Shown here piece by piece: positions 1-8,941 of a DNA stretch of 64,000 nt. The stretch comes from Pectobacterium fontis. Lineage in GTDB: Bacteria > Pseudomonadota > Gammaproteobacteria > Enterobacterales > Enterobacteriaceae. The number at the start of each line of letters is the position of its first letter. Position 1 is the stretch's first letter. The notes under the pieces are model-generated. The model was given only the letters and a program-made list of their open reading frames with translations, was not told where the DNA came from and made no database searches. The position numbers and the translations under genes were made by a program. The stretch lies in NCBI RefSeq assembly GCF_000803215.1, contig NZ_JSXC01000030.1, positions 62,001 to 126,000 on the forward strand, written 5' to 3'.

Positions 1-939
1 ACAGTCTGCACCTTGTTTAATCAGCAAGTTGTACAGATTGCGTTCACGCGTGGTGCGCGCCCAGTGACTATTGCTCAGTTGGTGCCAGCCAGCCTCAGCC
101 AGAAATGCCGCGCCGGTACGATAAAAATCACGTCGGGCGACCACGTCAGGCAGCGCAACACGCTGGTTTTCGGCGGCCTTCGCCAGCGGTGTCGTCGGTA
201 ACAGGTTCAATGCATACAGATCGACGCCGTCTAACGGTAAATCGCTGACAATCGCCAGATCTTCTCGCCAGATTTCCGGTGTTTGTTCCGGCAAACCGAA
301 CATCAAATCACACACCACCGCAGCTCTGTCTCGCGCGCACAGACGTTCAAGGAAGCGGATTGACTGCTGTTTATCCGAGGTGCGCGCCATACGCTGGCGA
401 ATACGGGTATCAAAGGTCTGAATCCCGATGGAAAAGCGGTTCGCTCCCGCATCCAGACAGGCATCGATCCGCTCATCGTCAAAATCCATCGCCCGCCCTT
501 CTACCGTGATTTCACAGTCCGGTGCCAGCGGCAGCGAGGTACGGATCGCACGAATGATCTGCGACAGCTCATCGGCCTCCAGCGCCGTTGGCGTACCCCC
601 GCCAAAATACACCGCATGAATCGGCGCAGACTGATGCAGCGGGCTATCCGCCTCCATCGCCAATTCCTGTAGCAGATAGCGGGTGTAGGTCGCCGTGCTG
701 TCATCACGCAGTTTGTTTTGGTAAAAACCACAGAATGTGCAGTGCGTCGCACAGAAGGGAATATGCAGGTAAAGAAGGCGTTTGCGCGCAGGCACCGTCT
801 GCTGCTTCAGCGCCTGCCAACCGACTGGAATCTGTTCAGGTGAAAGCGGCACATGGTTGCGCCAGGGCATTGCCATACGTCGGGCGCTAAAAGGCTGCTC
901 ACCGGGTTCTGCATAATACGGTGTAAGATCGATGTTCAT
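1..939 (-). CDS. hutW: Anaerobic heme-degradation radical SAM methyltransferase, HutW/ChuW family (C-terminal part outside window)
   Basis: The reading frame starts with ATG at 939 and is still open at base 1, so about 313 N-terminal residues are visible and the C-terminus lies outside. Around residue 60 is the radical SAM cluster motif C-x3-C-x2-C (FCATHCTFCGF), followed by a glycine-rich SAM segment (FGGGTPT) and a HemN-like core. The N-terminus (NIDLTPYYAEPGEQPFSARR) and overall pattern fit the HutW/ChuW branch, which opens heme anaerobically using SAM, rather than coproporphyrinogen oxidase HemN; family assignment is by recognition. A Shine-Dalgarno AGGGGAG lies 4 bases before the ATG. 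The Fur-like site about 30 bases upstream supports a role in heme-iron acquisition. A heme uptake cluster is expected to the left but cannot be seen. Confidence 0.8.
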   Translation of the reverse strand, partial: MNIDLTPYYAEPGEQPFSARRMAMPWRNHVPLSPEQIPVGWQALKQQTVPARKRLLYLHIPFCATHCTFCGFYQNKLRDDSTATYTRYLLQELAMEADSPLHQSAPIHAVYFGGGTPTALEADELSQIIRAIRTSLPLAPDCEITVEGRAMDFDDERIDACLDAGANRFSIGIQTFDTRIRQRMARTSDKQQSIRFLERLCARDRAAVVCDLMFGLPEQTPEIWREDLAIVSDLPLDGVDLYALNLLPTTPLAKAAENQRVALPDVVARRDFYRTGAAFLAEAGWHQLSNSHWARTTRERNLYNLLIKQGADC

Positions 940-1344
940 ATGGCTCCCCTAAGGCATCTTTTAGGGGATTAAATGATAATCCTTTTCATTTAGCAATCTG
1001 TGTTCACTCATACAAAAATAGGATTTATGCATTTTTGCCTTACGTTAACTAAATTGTATCGTTTTCACCATCACTCGCTCTACACATCGATATTTTATGT
1101 TTATTTATCAAAATCTTAAACACGCTCGCGGTGACAACGTTAACCAAATGAAAAAAAATATCGCACCATTAAAATCTCTTCACTTTTACTCACCGAGACT
1201 CGAATCGTATTGCCATAAAAAAGAAATGCTTATAAGGAAAAAGCATATATCAATATATAATAAACATGTCTTATTTATTATTTCTCTCCCAAAAAAAACT
1301 GAATAGGATAATTTCACCAATACATATTTATGTAGAAAAAATCC
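940..1344. other. AT-rich divergent intergenic region
   Basis: This 405-base stretch separates hutW (leftward) from the transporter-sulfatase unit (rightward). Its left end carries the hutW ribosome binding site and Fur box. The rest is strongly AT-rich with A and T runs, so many promoter-like hexamers occur and none can be chosen by eye. A 69-codon open frame at 1097-1306 has no convincing ribosome binding site and a lysine/isoleucine composition expected of AT-rich noncoding DNA. No operator for a sulfur regulator (CysB, Cbl) could be recognised with confidence. Confidence 0.5.
969..987. promoter_or_regulatory. Fur box upstream of hutW
   Basis: The 19 bases TTAAATGATAATCCTTTTC match the consensus GATAATGATAATCATTATC at 14 of 19 positions, including an unbroken TGATAATC core. 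The site lies 30 to 48 bases upstream of the hutW start, where a repressor would overlap the promoter. Iron-dependent repression is inferred from the match and from the heme-related gene. Confidence 0.6.
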
Positions 1345-2346
1345 ATGAAAATAAATATTTCACCAGCTTATGTCATCGCGCTATTTTTAGGTTTTTTGTC
1401 AGCTATGGCACAAGCTGGCACACATGTAGAACTTCGATTTGCTGATCAAAATGAAGAAACCAAAAATATGGTTTCTGCTTCCGGTGAAGATAAAAACCTT
1501 AATTATGATATTACTTTCGCTAATTTCATCGGTGGGCCGGCTATTTTAGAGGCGTTTAGATCAGATGCATTAGATATTGGTATCGTTGGAAATACGCCGC
1601 CCATTCAGGCACAAGCTGCCAATGTCCCATTACTGATTGTTGCTGCCCGTGAAAATCAAAGCCCAGACTATCAATATGCATTACGACCAGGTTTATCAAT
1701 AACCTCATTGGCTGATTTTAAAAATAAAAAAATAGCTTATGCAGAAGGAACGGCTCGTGAAGTGTTTATCCTTCAGACATTAAAAGAAGCGGGTTTAACT
1801 CCATCTGATGTCACATTAGTACGTTTGCGAGCGGGTGATTTTCCAACAGCGCTACAATTTGGACAAGTCGATATTGCTCCCTTGACAGAACAACAATTTG
1901 GACGATACATCAAACAAAATAACATTCCAAAAACAGCATTCCCAGACGCATTATATCAGACATTGCCTAAGAAACAGGTTTACCTTTATGCCAGTAAAAA
2001 ATCACTTGATAACCCAGATAAAAAAGATGCGATCAACGACTTTATTACTCGATGGGTTAACGCCAACAAATGGACTGAACTCCATCAATCGGAATGGATT
2101 AACGCCTACTATGTAAAATCTCAGGGCCTGTCATCAGAAGATGGAAAAACAGTATTACAAATCCGCGGTCAATCCACGTTCCCATTATTAACCAGTATGA
2201 TTTCCAATCAGCAAAAATTAATAGATATTCTGAGTGCATCAGGATCCATCCCACATTCACTGTCTGCCGAAAAAGAGTTTGATTTACGTTTCAATACCGT
2301 TGCTACACAGGCAGCGCAATCATATAACAAAGTGGAGGCGCAATAA
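1345..2346 (+). CDS. ABC transporter periplasmic binding protein, aliphatic sulfonate/sulfate ester type (SsuA/TauA-like)
   Basis: This 333-residue protein starts with a signal peptide (basic MKINIS, hydrophobic stretch to about residue 22, cleavage likely after AMAQA). The mature part shows the NMT1/SsuA binding-protein fold: a segment with FANFIGGPAILEAFRSDALD, then DIGIVGNTPPIQA, and a second lobe with KIAYAEGTAREVF near residue 130. These are hallmarks of sulfonate, taurine and related binding proteins, in which a GNTPP-type loop contacts the ligand. Its stop overlaps the next start in TAATG, and permease, ATPase and sulfatase genes follow. Together these point to uptake of a sulfonate or sulfate ester. 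The exact ligand cannot be read from sequence. The gene is clearly more AT-rich than hutW or ybiT, suggesting acquisition from elsewhere. Confidence 0.8.
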   Translation: MKINISPAYVIALFLGFLSAMAQAGTHVELRFADQNEETKNMVSASGEDKNLNYDITFANFIGGPAILEAFRSDALDIGIVGNTPPIQAQAANVPLLIVAARENQSPDYQYALRPGLSITSLADFKNKKIAYAEGTAREVFILQTLKEAGLTPSDVTLVRLRAGDFPTALQFGQVDIAPLTEQQFGRYIKQNNIPKTAFPDALYQTLPKKQVYLYASKKSLDNPDKKDAINDFITRWVNANKWTELHQSEWINAYYVKSQGLSSEDGKTVLQIRGQSTFPLLTSMISNQQKLIDILSASGSIPHSLSAEKEFDLRFNTVATQAAQSYNKVEAQ

Positions 2347-3215
2347 TGACAGATAATACATCAGCTATCTCAGAGCATAGAAGGCAACAAAGATATGCCT
2401 CTATTCCTGCGGTCAGGAATAAGATTAAAAAACACACGGCACCTAAATTAATTGCCGGAAAATCGTCACCTTTTTTGATGATTATTGGTCCTATAATACT
2501 TTTCTTAATTTGGGGATTCAGTTCTTACACCGGCATCTTACCAGAAAATGCATTAACTTCTCCCTGGGGCGCAATCAACTCCGCTTACCATATGCTAATG
2601 GATGGTACACTTTATCCACAATTTCTAGCATCTGCACAACGCGCTTATTCTGGGCTGGGTTTGGGCATAATAATAGGTTTAACCTTGGCGTTATTGGCCG
2701 GATTAACACGCACAGGTGATATTCTTATAGATGGTATAGTGCAAATAAAAAGAGCGATCCCTACACTGGCATTGATTCCGCTGGCAATTTTATGGTTAGG
2801 TATTGGTGAAGCATTAAAAATTGTACTTATTACCTTCAGCGTCATTATTCCTGTTTATATCAATACACATTCTGCATTAAAAAATATCGATATTCGCTAT
2901 GTTGAATTAGCAAGAACAGTAGGACTTAGTCGATTACAATTTATTCGCCGAGTTGCGTTACCCGGTGCACTACCCGGATTTTTTGTCGGCCTGCGATTTG
3001 CCGTGACCAGTTGTTGGGCTGTGCTCGTGGTTTTGGAACAAATTAATACAACTAGTGGTATTGGCTATTTAATGAATCGCGCAAGAGACTACGGTCAAAC
3101 CGATATTATCGTCGTTGGACTGGTGGTTTACATGGTTTTAGGACTGTTCTCTGATGGGCTTGTCCGATTTATTCAAAAACGTGCAATGCGCTACAGCAAA
3201 TCAATAGGCTCATAA
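2346..3215 (+). CDS. ABC transporter inner-membrane permease (SsuC/TauC-like)
   Basis: This 289-residue protein has a charged N-terminal tail of about 40 residues, then about six hydrophobic helices. The cytoplasmic EAA loop that docks on the ATPase is near residues 195-215 (ELARTVGLSRLQFIRRVALP). This is the standard layout of the BPD-type permease family that includes SsuC and TauC. The start overlaps the stop of the binding-protein gene by one base, and GGAGG 7 bases upstream is a strong ribosome binding site inside that gene, so the two are probably translationally coupled. The ATPase gene follows after 5 bases. It should form a homodimeric channel for the solute captured by the upstream protein. 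Confidence 0.85.
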   Translation: MTDNTSAISEHRRQQRYASIPAVRNKIKKHTAPKLIAGKSSPFLMIIGPIILFLIWGFSSYTGILPENALTSPWGAINSAYHMLMDGTLYPQFLASAQRAYSGLGLGIIIGLTLALLAGLTRTGDILIDGIVQIKRAIPTLALIPLAILWLGIGEALKIVLITFSVIIPVYINTHSALKNIDIRYVELARTVGLSRLQFIRRVALPGALPGFFVGLRFAVTSCWAVLVVLEQINTTSGIGYLMNRARDYGQTDIIVVGLVVYMVLGLFSDGLVRFIQKRAMRYSKSIGS

Positions 3216-3220
3216 TAAAC

Positions 3221-3940
3221 ATGAAAGTAGAGACAAATAAATCCGTTAAGGTAGAAAATCTAACCCGTGCTTATTCCGAGAAAGTAATCCTTGACGCTAT
3301 CGATCTGCATATTCCATCTGGACAGTTTGTTTCTTTGTTAGGAAAAAGCGGATCGGGGAAAAGTACACTGCTTCGCGCGCTTGCCGGGCTTGATGAGACG
3401 GTATCAGGTCAAGGGGCTATCCATATCCCTTTGAATTATTCCGTCATGTTTCAAGACTCACGTTTATTACCTTGGGAAAACGTGATTAGCAATGTGCGGC
3501 TTGGTGTCGAATCCCGCTACACGTTTGACGATGCCAAACAAGTATTGTCTCTTGTCGGCCTTGAGCACAGAACTTATGCCTGGCCTTCTGAACTTTCAGG
3601 CGGAGAGCAGCAACGTGTCGCATTGGCTCGATCATTGATACGGCACCCCTCTCTGGTTCTGGCCGATGAACCTTTTGGTGCTCTGGATGCTTTAACCCGA
3701 ATTAAAATGCAAAAACTACTCTTAGCGCTGTTTGCCGAGATTTCCCCCACAGTTGTGTTAGTCACACACGATGTCGATGAAGCATTAATTTTATCTGACA
3801 GAATTCTTGTACTTGATAATGGGAAGATTATTGAGGATTTTATGATAGATATTTCTCATCCCCGGCGAACATATAAAGATGAATTTGAGCAGTACCGCAA
3901 GCGTTTACTTCAATTACTTGGTGTAAATGAAGTCGACTGA
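3221..3940 (+). CDS. ABC transporter ATP-binding protein (SsuB/TauB-like)
   Basis: This 239-residue nucleotide-binding subunit carries all expected motifs in order: Walker [18 protein letters not shown]-loop MFQDSRLLPW, signature LSGGEQQRVALARSLI, Walker B LVLADEPFGALD and H-loop LVTHDVDEAL. The MFQDSRLLPW form of the Q-loop is typical of the nitrate/sulfonate/taurine ATPase subfamily. It follows its permease by 5 bases and so is cotranscribed. It should power import at the cytoplasmic face. The ribosome binding site is weak, so translation may depend on coupling to the permease. Composition is AT-rich like the rest of this unit. Confidence 0.88.
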   Translation: MKVETNKSVKVENLTRAYSEKVILDAIDLHIPSGQFVSLLGKSGSGKSTLLRALAGLDETVSGQGAIHIPLNYSVMFQDSRLLPWENVISNVRLGVESRYTFDDAKQVLSLVGLEHRTYAWPSELSGGEQQRVALARSLIRHPSLVLADEPFGALDALTRIKMQKLLLALFAEISPTVVLVTHDVDEALILSDRILVLDNGKIIEDFMIDISHPRRTYKDEFEQYRKRLLQLLGVNEVD

Positions 3941-3996
3941 TAATTATCTCGATCCAATAACACTGATATATTTCATACTTGAGAAAATATAATATT

Positions 3997-5442
3997 ATGA
4001 GTAGAAAAAATGTTATCGTGATTATGTCTGATGAGCATAATCCAAATGTTTTAGGTTGCTCAGGGCACCCAATCATCCATACACCGCATTTAGATGCGTT
4101 AGCCGAAAATGGTATTCGTTTTACCAATGCCTATACCCCTTGTCCTATCTGTGTTCCTTCCAGAGCAGCATTCGCAACGGGTAAACGTGTGCACCACGTT
4201 CGCCACTGGGATAATGCCATGCCTTATGCAGGACAGGAAAAAGGCTGGGGACATATTCTGCAACAGCATGGAATTAAAACAGCCAGTATTGGAAAATTGC
4301 ATTATCGGGATAAAGAAGACCCGGTGGGTTTCGATGAAGAAATTATTCCGATGCATGTGGTAGGTGGATACGGCATGGTGTGGGGTTCTATCCGAGATCC
4401 TTATCTAAAAAAAGGAAACGATGAGAGGATGTTAGGTGACTACATTGGAGCAGGTGATTCACACTATACCGAATATGATAAAAACATTACCGAAAAAACC
4501 AAAGCCTGGTTGCGTAATGCCGCCCTATCTAATGAAAGTTTCGTATTGTATGTCGGACTGGTGGCTCCCCATTTTCCTTTAATTGTTCCTCAGGAGTTCT
4601 TTGATTTATATCCTGCTGATATTTTGCCGCCCGCTAAACTTCTCCCTCAGGATGGCTATCATCGTCACCCCTGGGTGCAAAATTATGCAGATTTTGACAG
4701 TACCGAAAGTAAATTCAAGAGTGAGGAAGAACGCTTAAAAGCCTTTTCAGCTTATTATGGACTCTGTTCATACCTGGATAACAACATTGGTGATATCCTC
4801 TCGGTACTGAATGAAACAGGGTTAAATAATAACACCACCGTTATCTATACCTCCGATCATGGGGATAATCTTGGTGCCAGAGGATTATGGGGAAAATCGA
4901 CGCTTTATCAAGAAAGTGTAGGTATTCCCATGATTATATCCGGCCCGAATATAGCACCGGGGGTTTGTCATACCCCTGTTGATCTTCTCGATTTATTCCC
5001 GACAATACTTTCTTTAGCGGGATGTGAATATGAATCTGAGATGTCTGAACGACCTGGGGTATCTATTCTTGATATTGCCCAACAGCCTAAAAATGACGAA
5101 CGCGTTATTTTTAGTGAATATCACGCCGCAGGCAGCAACACCGCAGCCTATATGATCCGAAAAGGGGATTGGAAATATCATTATTATGTCAGACATGAAG
5201 CTGAGTTGTTTAATCTGGTATCCGATCCTGAGGAAACAAAAAACCTGATTAACGACCCCGCTTATGCTGCGATACGTGAAGATTTACACGCAGAATTATT
5301 GCGAATTTGTCACCCCGAAGAAACCGATCAACGAGCTAAGATTGATCAAGCTGATTTGATAGCACGCATTGGCGGCCTGGAAAAAGCAAGATTACTCGGT
5401 CCAAAAGGCGCAACCCCAGCGCCTAAAAAAGCCCAGATATAA
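3997..5442 (+). CDS. Sulfatase, formylglycine-dependent cysteine type, predicted cytoplasmic
   Basis: From the ATG at 3997 the product has 481 residues; a TTG at 3979 would add six but has no ribosome binding site. The N-terminal metal-binding strand (VIVIMSDEHNPN), the sulfatase signature CVPSRAAFATG with the cysteine at residue 52, and a second metal site (YTSDHGDNLG) are all present. The cysteine must be converted to formylglycine for activity. No signal peptide is visible, so the enzyme should act in the cytoplasm on an imported substrate, as known for choline sulfatase. It lies 56 bases after the ABC ATPase gene, which suggests the importer brings in a sulfate ester and this enzyme releases sulfate. 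Choline-, aryl- or sugar-sulfate activity cannot be separated by eye. No maturase gene is in the window. Confidence 0.82.
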   Translation: MSRKNVIVIMSDEHNPNVLGCSGHPIIHTPHLDALAENGIRFTNAYTPCPICVPSRAAFATGKRVHHVRHWDNAMPYAGQEKGWGHILQQHGIKTASIGKLHYRDKEDPVGFDEEIIPMHVVGGYGMVWGSIRDPYLKKGNDERMLGDYIGAGDSHYTEYDKNITEKTKAWLRNAALSNESFVLYVGLVAPHFPLIVPQEFFDLYPADILPPAKLLPQDGYHRHPWVQNYADFDSTESKFKSEEERLKAFSAYYGLCSYLDNNIGDILSVLNETGLNNNTTVIYTSDHGDNLGARGLWGKSTLYQESVGIPMIISGPNIAPGVCHTPVDLLDLFPTILSLAGCEYESEMSERPGVSILDIAQQPKNDERVIFSEYHAAGSNTAAYMIRKGDWKYHYYVRHEAELFNLVSDPEETKNLINDPAYAAIREDLHAELLRICHPEETDQRAKIDQADLIARIGGLEKARLLGPKGATPAPKKAQI

Positions 5443-5515
5443 CGCTCATTGACAATAATGATGTAACACAATAATAACGTGTATTATGTTGGATCAGTGG
5501 TATTGCCAATGAGAT

Positions 5516-5532
5516 AAAAACGGCTTTCAGCC
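5516..5532 (-). terminator. Small terminator-like hairpin for ybiT
   Basis: Read on the minus strand, GGCT-GAA-AGCC forms a short stem followed by GTTTTTATC. It lies about 45 bases beyond the ybiT stop. The stem has only 4 pairs, so it may work together with the adjacent larger hairpin. Confidence 0.4.
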
Positions 5533-5533
5533 A

Positions 5534-5563
5534 AGCGCAGAATATATCTGCGCTTTTTCTTTC
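5534..5563 (+). terminator. Rho-independent terminator after the sulfatase gene
   Basis: AGCGCAGA and TCTGCGCT form a perfect 8-base-pair stem around a 5-base loop, followed by TTTTCTTTC. It lies 91 bases after the sulfatase stop and closes the transporter-sulfatase transcription unit. Confidence 0.8.
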
Positions 5564-5578
5564 TTATCAGTTACGTTT

Positions 5579-7171
5579 TTACTGAATACCCTGACTACGC
5601 AGGTAATCTTCATAGTTTCCGGTGAAGTCGTTCACTTTGTTTGGCGTCACTTCCAGAATACGGGTCGCCAGCGAGCTAACAAATTCACGGTCATGAGAGA
5701 CAAACAGCAGCGTCCCTTCAAACATTTCCAGCGCCATGTTCAGCGATTCAATCGATTCCATATCAAGGTGGTTGGTCGGTTCATCCATCACCAAAATATT
5801 CGGGCGCTGCATCATCAGCTTACCAAACAGCATACGGCCCTTTTCACCACCGGATAACACCTTCACTTTCTTCTTGATATCATCCTGACTGAACAGCAAA
5901 CGCCCCAGCACGCTGCGCACCGCCTGCTCATCGTCTTTCTCCTGCTTCCACTGGCTCATCCAGTCAAACACCGTCAGCGTCTCATCGAATTCGTATTCGT
6001 GATCCTGCGCGTAGTAGCCGATTTTGGCATTTTCTGACCACTTCACGGTACCGCTGTCTGGCTGAAGATCGCCCACCAGCGTTTTCAGCAGCGTCGTTTT
6101 ACCGATACCGTTGGTTCCCAGAATCGCGACTTTCTCACCCACTTCGATCATCAGACCAAGCTTGCTGAACAGCGGGCCGTTATCAAAGCCTTTGCTCAAC
6201 GCTTCCACTTCCAGCGCGTTACGGAACAGCTTCTTATCCTGTTCGAAACGGATAAACGGGTTTTGACGGCTGGACGCTTTCACTTCATCTAACTGAATTT
6301 TGTCGATCTGACGCGCGCGTGATGTCGCCTGTTTGGACTTAGAGGCGTTGGCGCTAAAGCGGCTGACGAAGGATTGCAGTTCGGAAATCTGCGCTTTCTT
6401 CTTGGCGTTATCGGCTAACAGACGTTCGCGTGCCTGCGTCGCCGCCGTCATGTATTCATCATAGTTACCCGGATAAATACGCAGTTCGCCGTAGTCCAAA
6501 TCTGCCATGTGGGTACACACCATGTTCAGGAAGTGACGGTCATGCGAGATAATAATCATGGTGCTGTTACGCTCGTTCAGCACCTGCTCCAGCCAGCGGA
6601 TAGTATCGATGTCCAGGTTGTTGGTCGGTTCGTCGAGCAGCAGGATCTCGGGATCGGCAAACAGCGCCTGCGCCAGCAGGACACGCAATTTCCAACCGGG
6701 CGCAATCTCGCTCATCAAGCCATAGTGCTGCTCAACAGGGATCCCTACGCCCAGCAACAGTTCACCGGCGCGAGATTCTGCACTGTAGCCATCCATCTCA
6801 CCATATTGCACTTCCAGATCGGCAACTTTGTAGCCGTCTTCTTCGCTCATTTCAGCGAGTGAATAGATACGGTCGCGCTCTTCTTTTACCGCCCACAGCT
6901 CACCGTGGCCCATGATGACGGTGTCCAGTACGCTGTGTTTTTCAAACGCGAACTGATCCTGGCGCAGCTTACCCAGACGTTCATTAGGATCGAGGAAGAC
7001 GTTACCAGCGCTTGGCACCAGATCGCCGCCAAGAATCTTCATGAAGGTGGATTTACCGCAACCATTCGCGCCAATCAAACCGTAACGGTTACCGCCGCCA
7101 AATTTAACGGAAATGTTTTCAAACAACGGCTTGCTGCCGAACTGCATGGTGATATTGTTGGTACTTAACAC
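5579..7171 (-). CDS. ybiT: ABC-F family ATPase YbiT
   Basis: From the GTG at 7171 the product has 530 residues, the length of E. coli YbiT, and starts at the aligned position ([17 protein letters not shown]). An ATG 13 codons upstream (7210) is possible but would extend beyond the family start. Two ABC domains are present: Walker [10 protein letters not shown] and GTNGIGKTT, Walker [12 protein letters not shown] and [11 protein letters not shown], and a canonical second signature [14 protein letters not shown] charged linker between them (around residues 250-300, rich in K, R and A) is the ABC-F P-site tRNA interaction motif region. No membrane segments are present; ABC-F proteins act on ribosomes. 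It marks the right edge of the AT-rich island. Confidence 0.92.
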   Translation of the reverse strand: MLSTNNITMQFGSKPLFENISVKFGGGNRYGLIGANGCGKSTFMKILGGDLVPSAGNVFLDPNERLGKLRQDQFAFEKHSVLDTVIMGHGELWAVKEERDRIYSLAEMSEEDGYKVADLEVQYGEMDGYSAESRAGELLLGVGIPVEQHYGLMSEIAPGWKLRVLLAQALFADPEILLLDEPTNNLDIDTIRWLEQVLNERNSTMIIISHDRHFLNMVCTHMADLDYGELRIYPGNYDEYMTAATQARERLLADNAKKKAQISELQSFVSRFSANASKSKQATSRARQIDKIQLDEVKASSRQNPFIRFEQDKKLFRNALEVEALSKGFDNGPLFSKLGLMIEVGEKVAILGTNGIGKTTLLKTLVGDLQPDSGTVKWSENAKIGYYAQDHEYEFDETLTVFDWMSQWKQEKDDEQAVRSVLGRLLFSQDDIKKKVKVLSGGEKGRMLFGKLMMQRPNILVMDEPTNHLDMESIESLNMALEMFEGTLLFVSHDREFVSSLATRILEVTPNKVNDFTGNYEDYLRSQGIQ

Positions 7172-7288
7172 AGCACTTATACTCGAGTCGGAATGTGATT
7201 TGGCGCGCATTATGCCACAAGCGCGCGCCAGGATCGCGGTTAGTTTTGCGTAATATTTAAGCGACAGCGCATACAGGAGAGAAATGCG

Positions 7289-8185
7289 ATGCCTATAGTA
7301 CGTCGTTTCAAGCAGGTCGACGTTTTTACCCAGCAGCCTTTCAAAGGCAATCCGCTCGCCGTCATTCTGGAAGCAAATGGGCTAACCGATGCGCAAATGC
7401 AGGATATCGCGCGTTGGACAAACCTGTCGGAAACCACGTTTGTCCTGCCAGCCACCGATCCTCTGGCGGATTATCACGTACGCATTTTTACGCCAGCGTC
7501 GGAATTGCCCTTTGCCGGACACCCTACGCTCGGCACCGCACATGCTCTGCTGGAAGAAGGATTACGCCCTAAATCTCCAGGGCAGCTCGTACAACAATGC
7601 GGAATTGGCCTCGTGCCAATCAATATCCATGATGACGGGAGCCTGGCGTTTCACGCGCCAGAAGCCACCATCGTTCCCTTTGACGATGCGCACACGCCAC
7701 TGCTGGAAAAAACGCTGGGTATGACTGGCACTGGCCGCGCCAGTCTCGATAAACGCTATCCGCCCACCGCCGTGCATATGGGCATTCGCTGGCTGGTGAT
7801 TCGTGTCGACAGCGCTGACACCTGCCTGAGCATCGTACCCGATGCAGACGCGCTCTCCTCCGTGCAAGATCTCAGTCAGACCAACGGCATCGCCATCTAT
7901 GGCCCGCACGACAACGCGACACCCGCCGATTACGAGGTTCGTGCATTCTATATTGAGCGTGGTCATCTCAAAGAGGATCCCGTGACGGGCAGCGCCAATG
8001 CTTGTCTGGCTGTGCTGATGCGCCAGCAGCATTCCATAAATGATGTCACCGCCCCGCTCAGCTACCTTGCCCGACAGGGCACCATGCTGCACTGCGATGG
8101 TCGCATTACCGTAACTTATCTAAATGATGAACCGTGGATCGGTGGTCACAGCGTCACGGTCGTTGACGGCACGTTGCAGCCTTAA
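7289..8185 (+). CDS. PhzF-family isomerase/epimerase-like protein
   Basis: This 298-residue protein carries PhzF hallmarks: an N-terminal [17 protein letters not shown], the catalytic-glutamate region TNLSETTFV around residues 44-52, [13 protein letters not shown] near residue 75, and the C-terminal half signature [13 protein letters not shown]. The fold is two similar alpha/beta lobes with the acid in the cleft. PhzF of phenazine synthesis isomerises a dihydro-hydroxyanthranilate; most enterobacterial members, such as YddE, have no proven substrate. No phenazine genes are nearby, so that role should not be assumed. AGGAGA lies 8 bases before the ATG. A GNAT acetyltransferase gene follows after 13 bases, probably in the same transcript. 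Confidence 0.85.
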   Translation: MPIVRRFKQVDVFTQQPFKGNPLAVILEANGLTDAQMQDIARWTNLSETTFVLPATDPLADYHVRIFTPASELPFAGHPTLGTAHALLEEGLRPKSPGQLVQQCGIGLVPINIHDDGSLAFHAPEATIVPFDDAHTPLLEKTLGMTGTGRASLDKRYPPTAVHMGIRWLVIRVDSADTCLSIVPDADALSSVQDLSQTNGIAIYGPHDNATPADYEVRAFYIERGHLKEDPVTGSANACLAVLMRQQHSINDVTAPLSYLARQGTMLHCDGRITVTYLNDEPWIGGHSVTVVDGTLQP

Positions 8186-8198
8186 TGGAAGGAATCTT

Positions 8199-8744
8199 AT
8201 GAAAGCGCCCGTTACAGACACATTGCGTGAATTACGACACGCCCCCCACTTGCGGCTGACAATACAGGAAGAAAGTGACGCCGATGCACTCTTTGCCTTG
8301 ATCCAGCAGGAAAAAACGCGCTTGCGGCGAACGCTACCCTGGCCGGACTCCGTCAAGACTGTCGATGACACGCGTGAAACCATTCGCAGCAACAGAGAGG
8401 CATTCTTCGCGAAAACATCGGCTGTATACGTTATCCACTGGGATGACGCGTTGGCGGGTATCGTCTCCTTCAATACGATTCAGAATAAAGAAGGGGTTAT
8501 CGGCTACTGGATTGCCGAAGCCTTTGAAGGCAAGGGGATCATTTCTCTGGCCGTTAGCACGCTGATCGCTGCCTATACCTATGCACACCTCGTTGAACGC
8601 TGCGTCATCAGGGCTTCAACCGCCAATACACGCAGCAACGCCGTTGCCCAACGGCTTGGCTTCCGTTTTCATCACACGAAAAAAGACGCCGAGAAGATTG
8701 GCGAACAGTGGTTCGATCATCACATTTATCACTATCCCGCCTGA
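8199..8744 (+). CDS. GNAT-family N-acetyltransferase, RimJ/RimL-like
   Basis: The chosen ATG at 8199 follows GGAAGGA by 5 bases and gives 181 residues; the open frame extends upstream to 8124 but only inside the preceding gene. The core matches the RimJ/RimL branch: an N-terminal strand with LRLTIQEESDADALFALI, a central GVIGYWIAEAFEGKGI that forms the acetyl-CoA pyrophosphate loop, then RASTANTRSNAVAQRLGF. RimL-type enzymes acetylate N-terminal amino groups of ribosomal proteins or small amines; the target here is unknown. It is only 13 bases behind the PhzF-family gene, so coexpression is likely. Confidence 0.82.
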   Translation: MKAPVTDTLRELRHAPHLRLTIQEESDADALFALIQQEKTRLRRTLPWPDSVKTVDDTRETIRSNREAFFAKTSAVYVIHWDDALAGIVSFNTIQNKEGVIGYWIAEAFEGKGIISLAVSTLIAAYTYAHLVERCVIRASTANTRSNAVAQRLGFRFHHTKKDAEKIGEQWFDHHIYHYPA

Positions 8745-8839
8745 CCTCACCGACGCACTGGCCTGATTCGCTGGACAGCCCATCGTGAATCAGGTTTTCA
8801 CCTCTTACGCGTGTCTCATTTATTTAATCGTTATATTTT

Positions 8840-8855
8840 TGTGATTAACATCACA
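8840..8855. promoter_or_regulatory. CRP-type operator, perfect consensus
   Basis: TGTGATTAACATCACA matches TGTGA-N6-TCACA exactly, and the flanking T5 and A5 runs extend the symmetry. The site is centred at 8847.5, about 95 bases before the small ORF start at 8942. It also matches the FNR half-sites at 8 of 10 positions, so dual control is possible. Binding by CRP is inferred from sequence. Confidence 0.72.
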
Positions 8856-8896
8856 AAAATGTTGAAATATCATTTCATCTTCGCTACCATTAAAAA

Positions 8897-8912
8897 CGTG
8901 ATGTACATCACA
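8897..8912. promoter_or_regulatory. Second CRP-type operator
   Basis: CGTGATGTACATCACA matches TGTGA-N6-TCACA at 9 of 10 fixed positions. Its centre (8904.5) is 57 bases from the first site and about 38 bases before the small ORF start. A transcription start between the two sites would let the upstream one activate and the downstream one repress; the start site is not known. Confidence 0.62.
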
Positions 8913-8941
8913 TTTAATTAACCCGTTAGAGGAGCCTGATA

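Noticed and set aside
1097-1306. 69-codon frame in the AT-rich gap before the transporter genes
   Set aside because: It has no ribosome binding site, a composition expected for AT-rich noncoding DNA, and no recognisable similarity.
7289-8744. Phenazine biosynthesis locus because of the PhzF-family gene
   Set aside because: No other phz genes are nearby; PhzF-family proteins of unknown role are common in enterobacteria.
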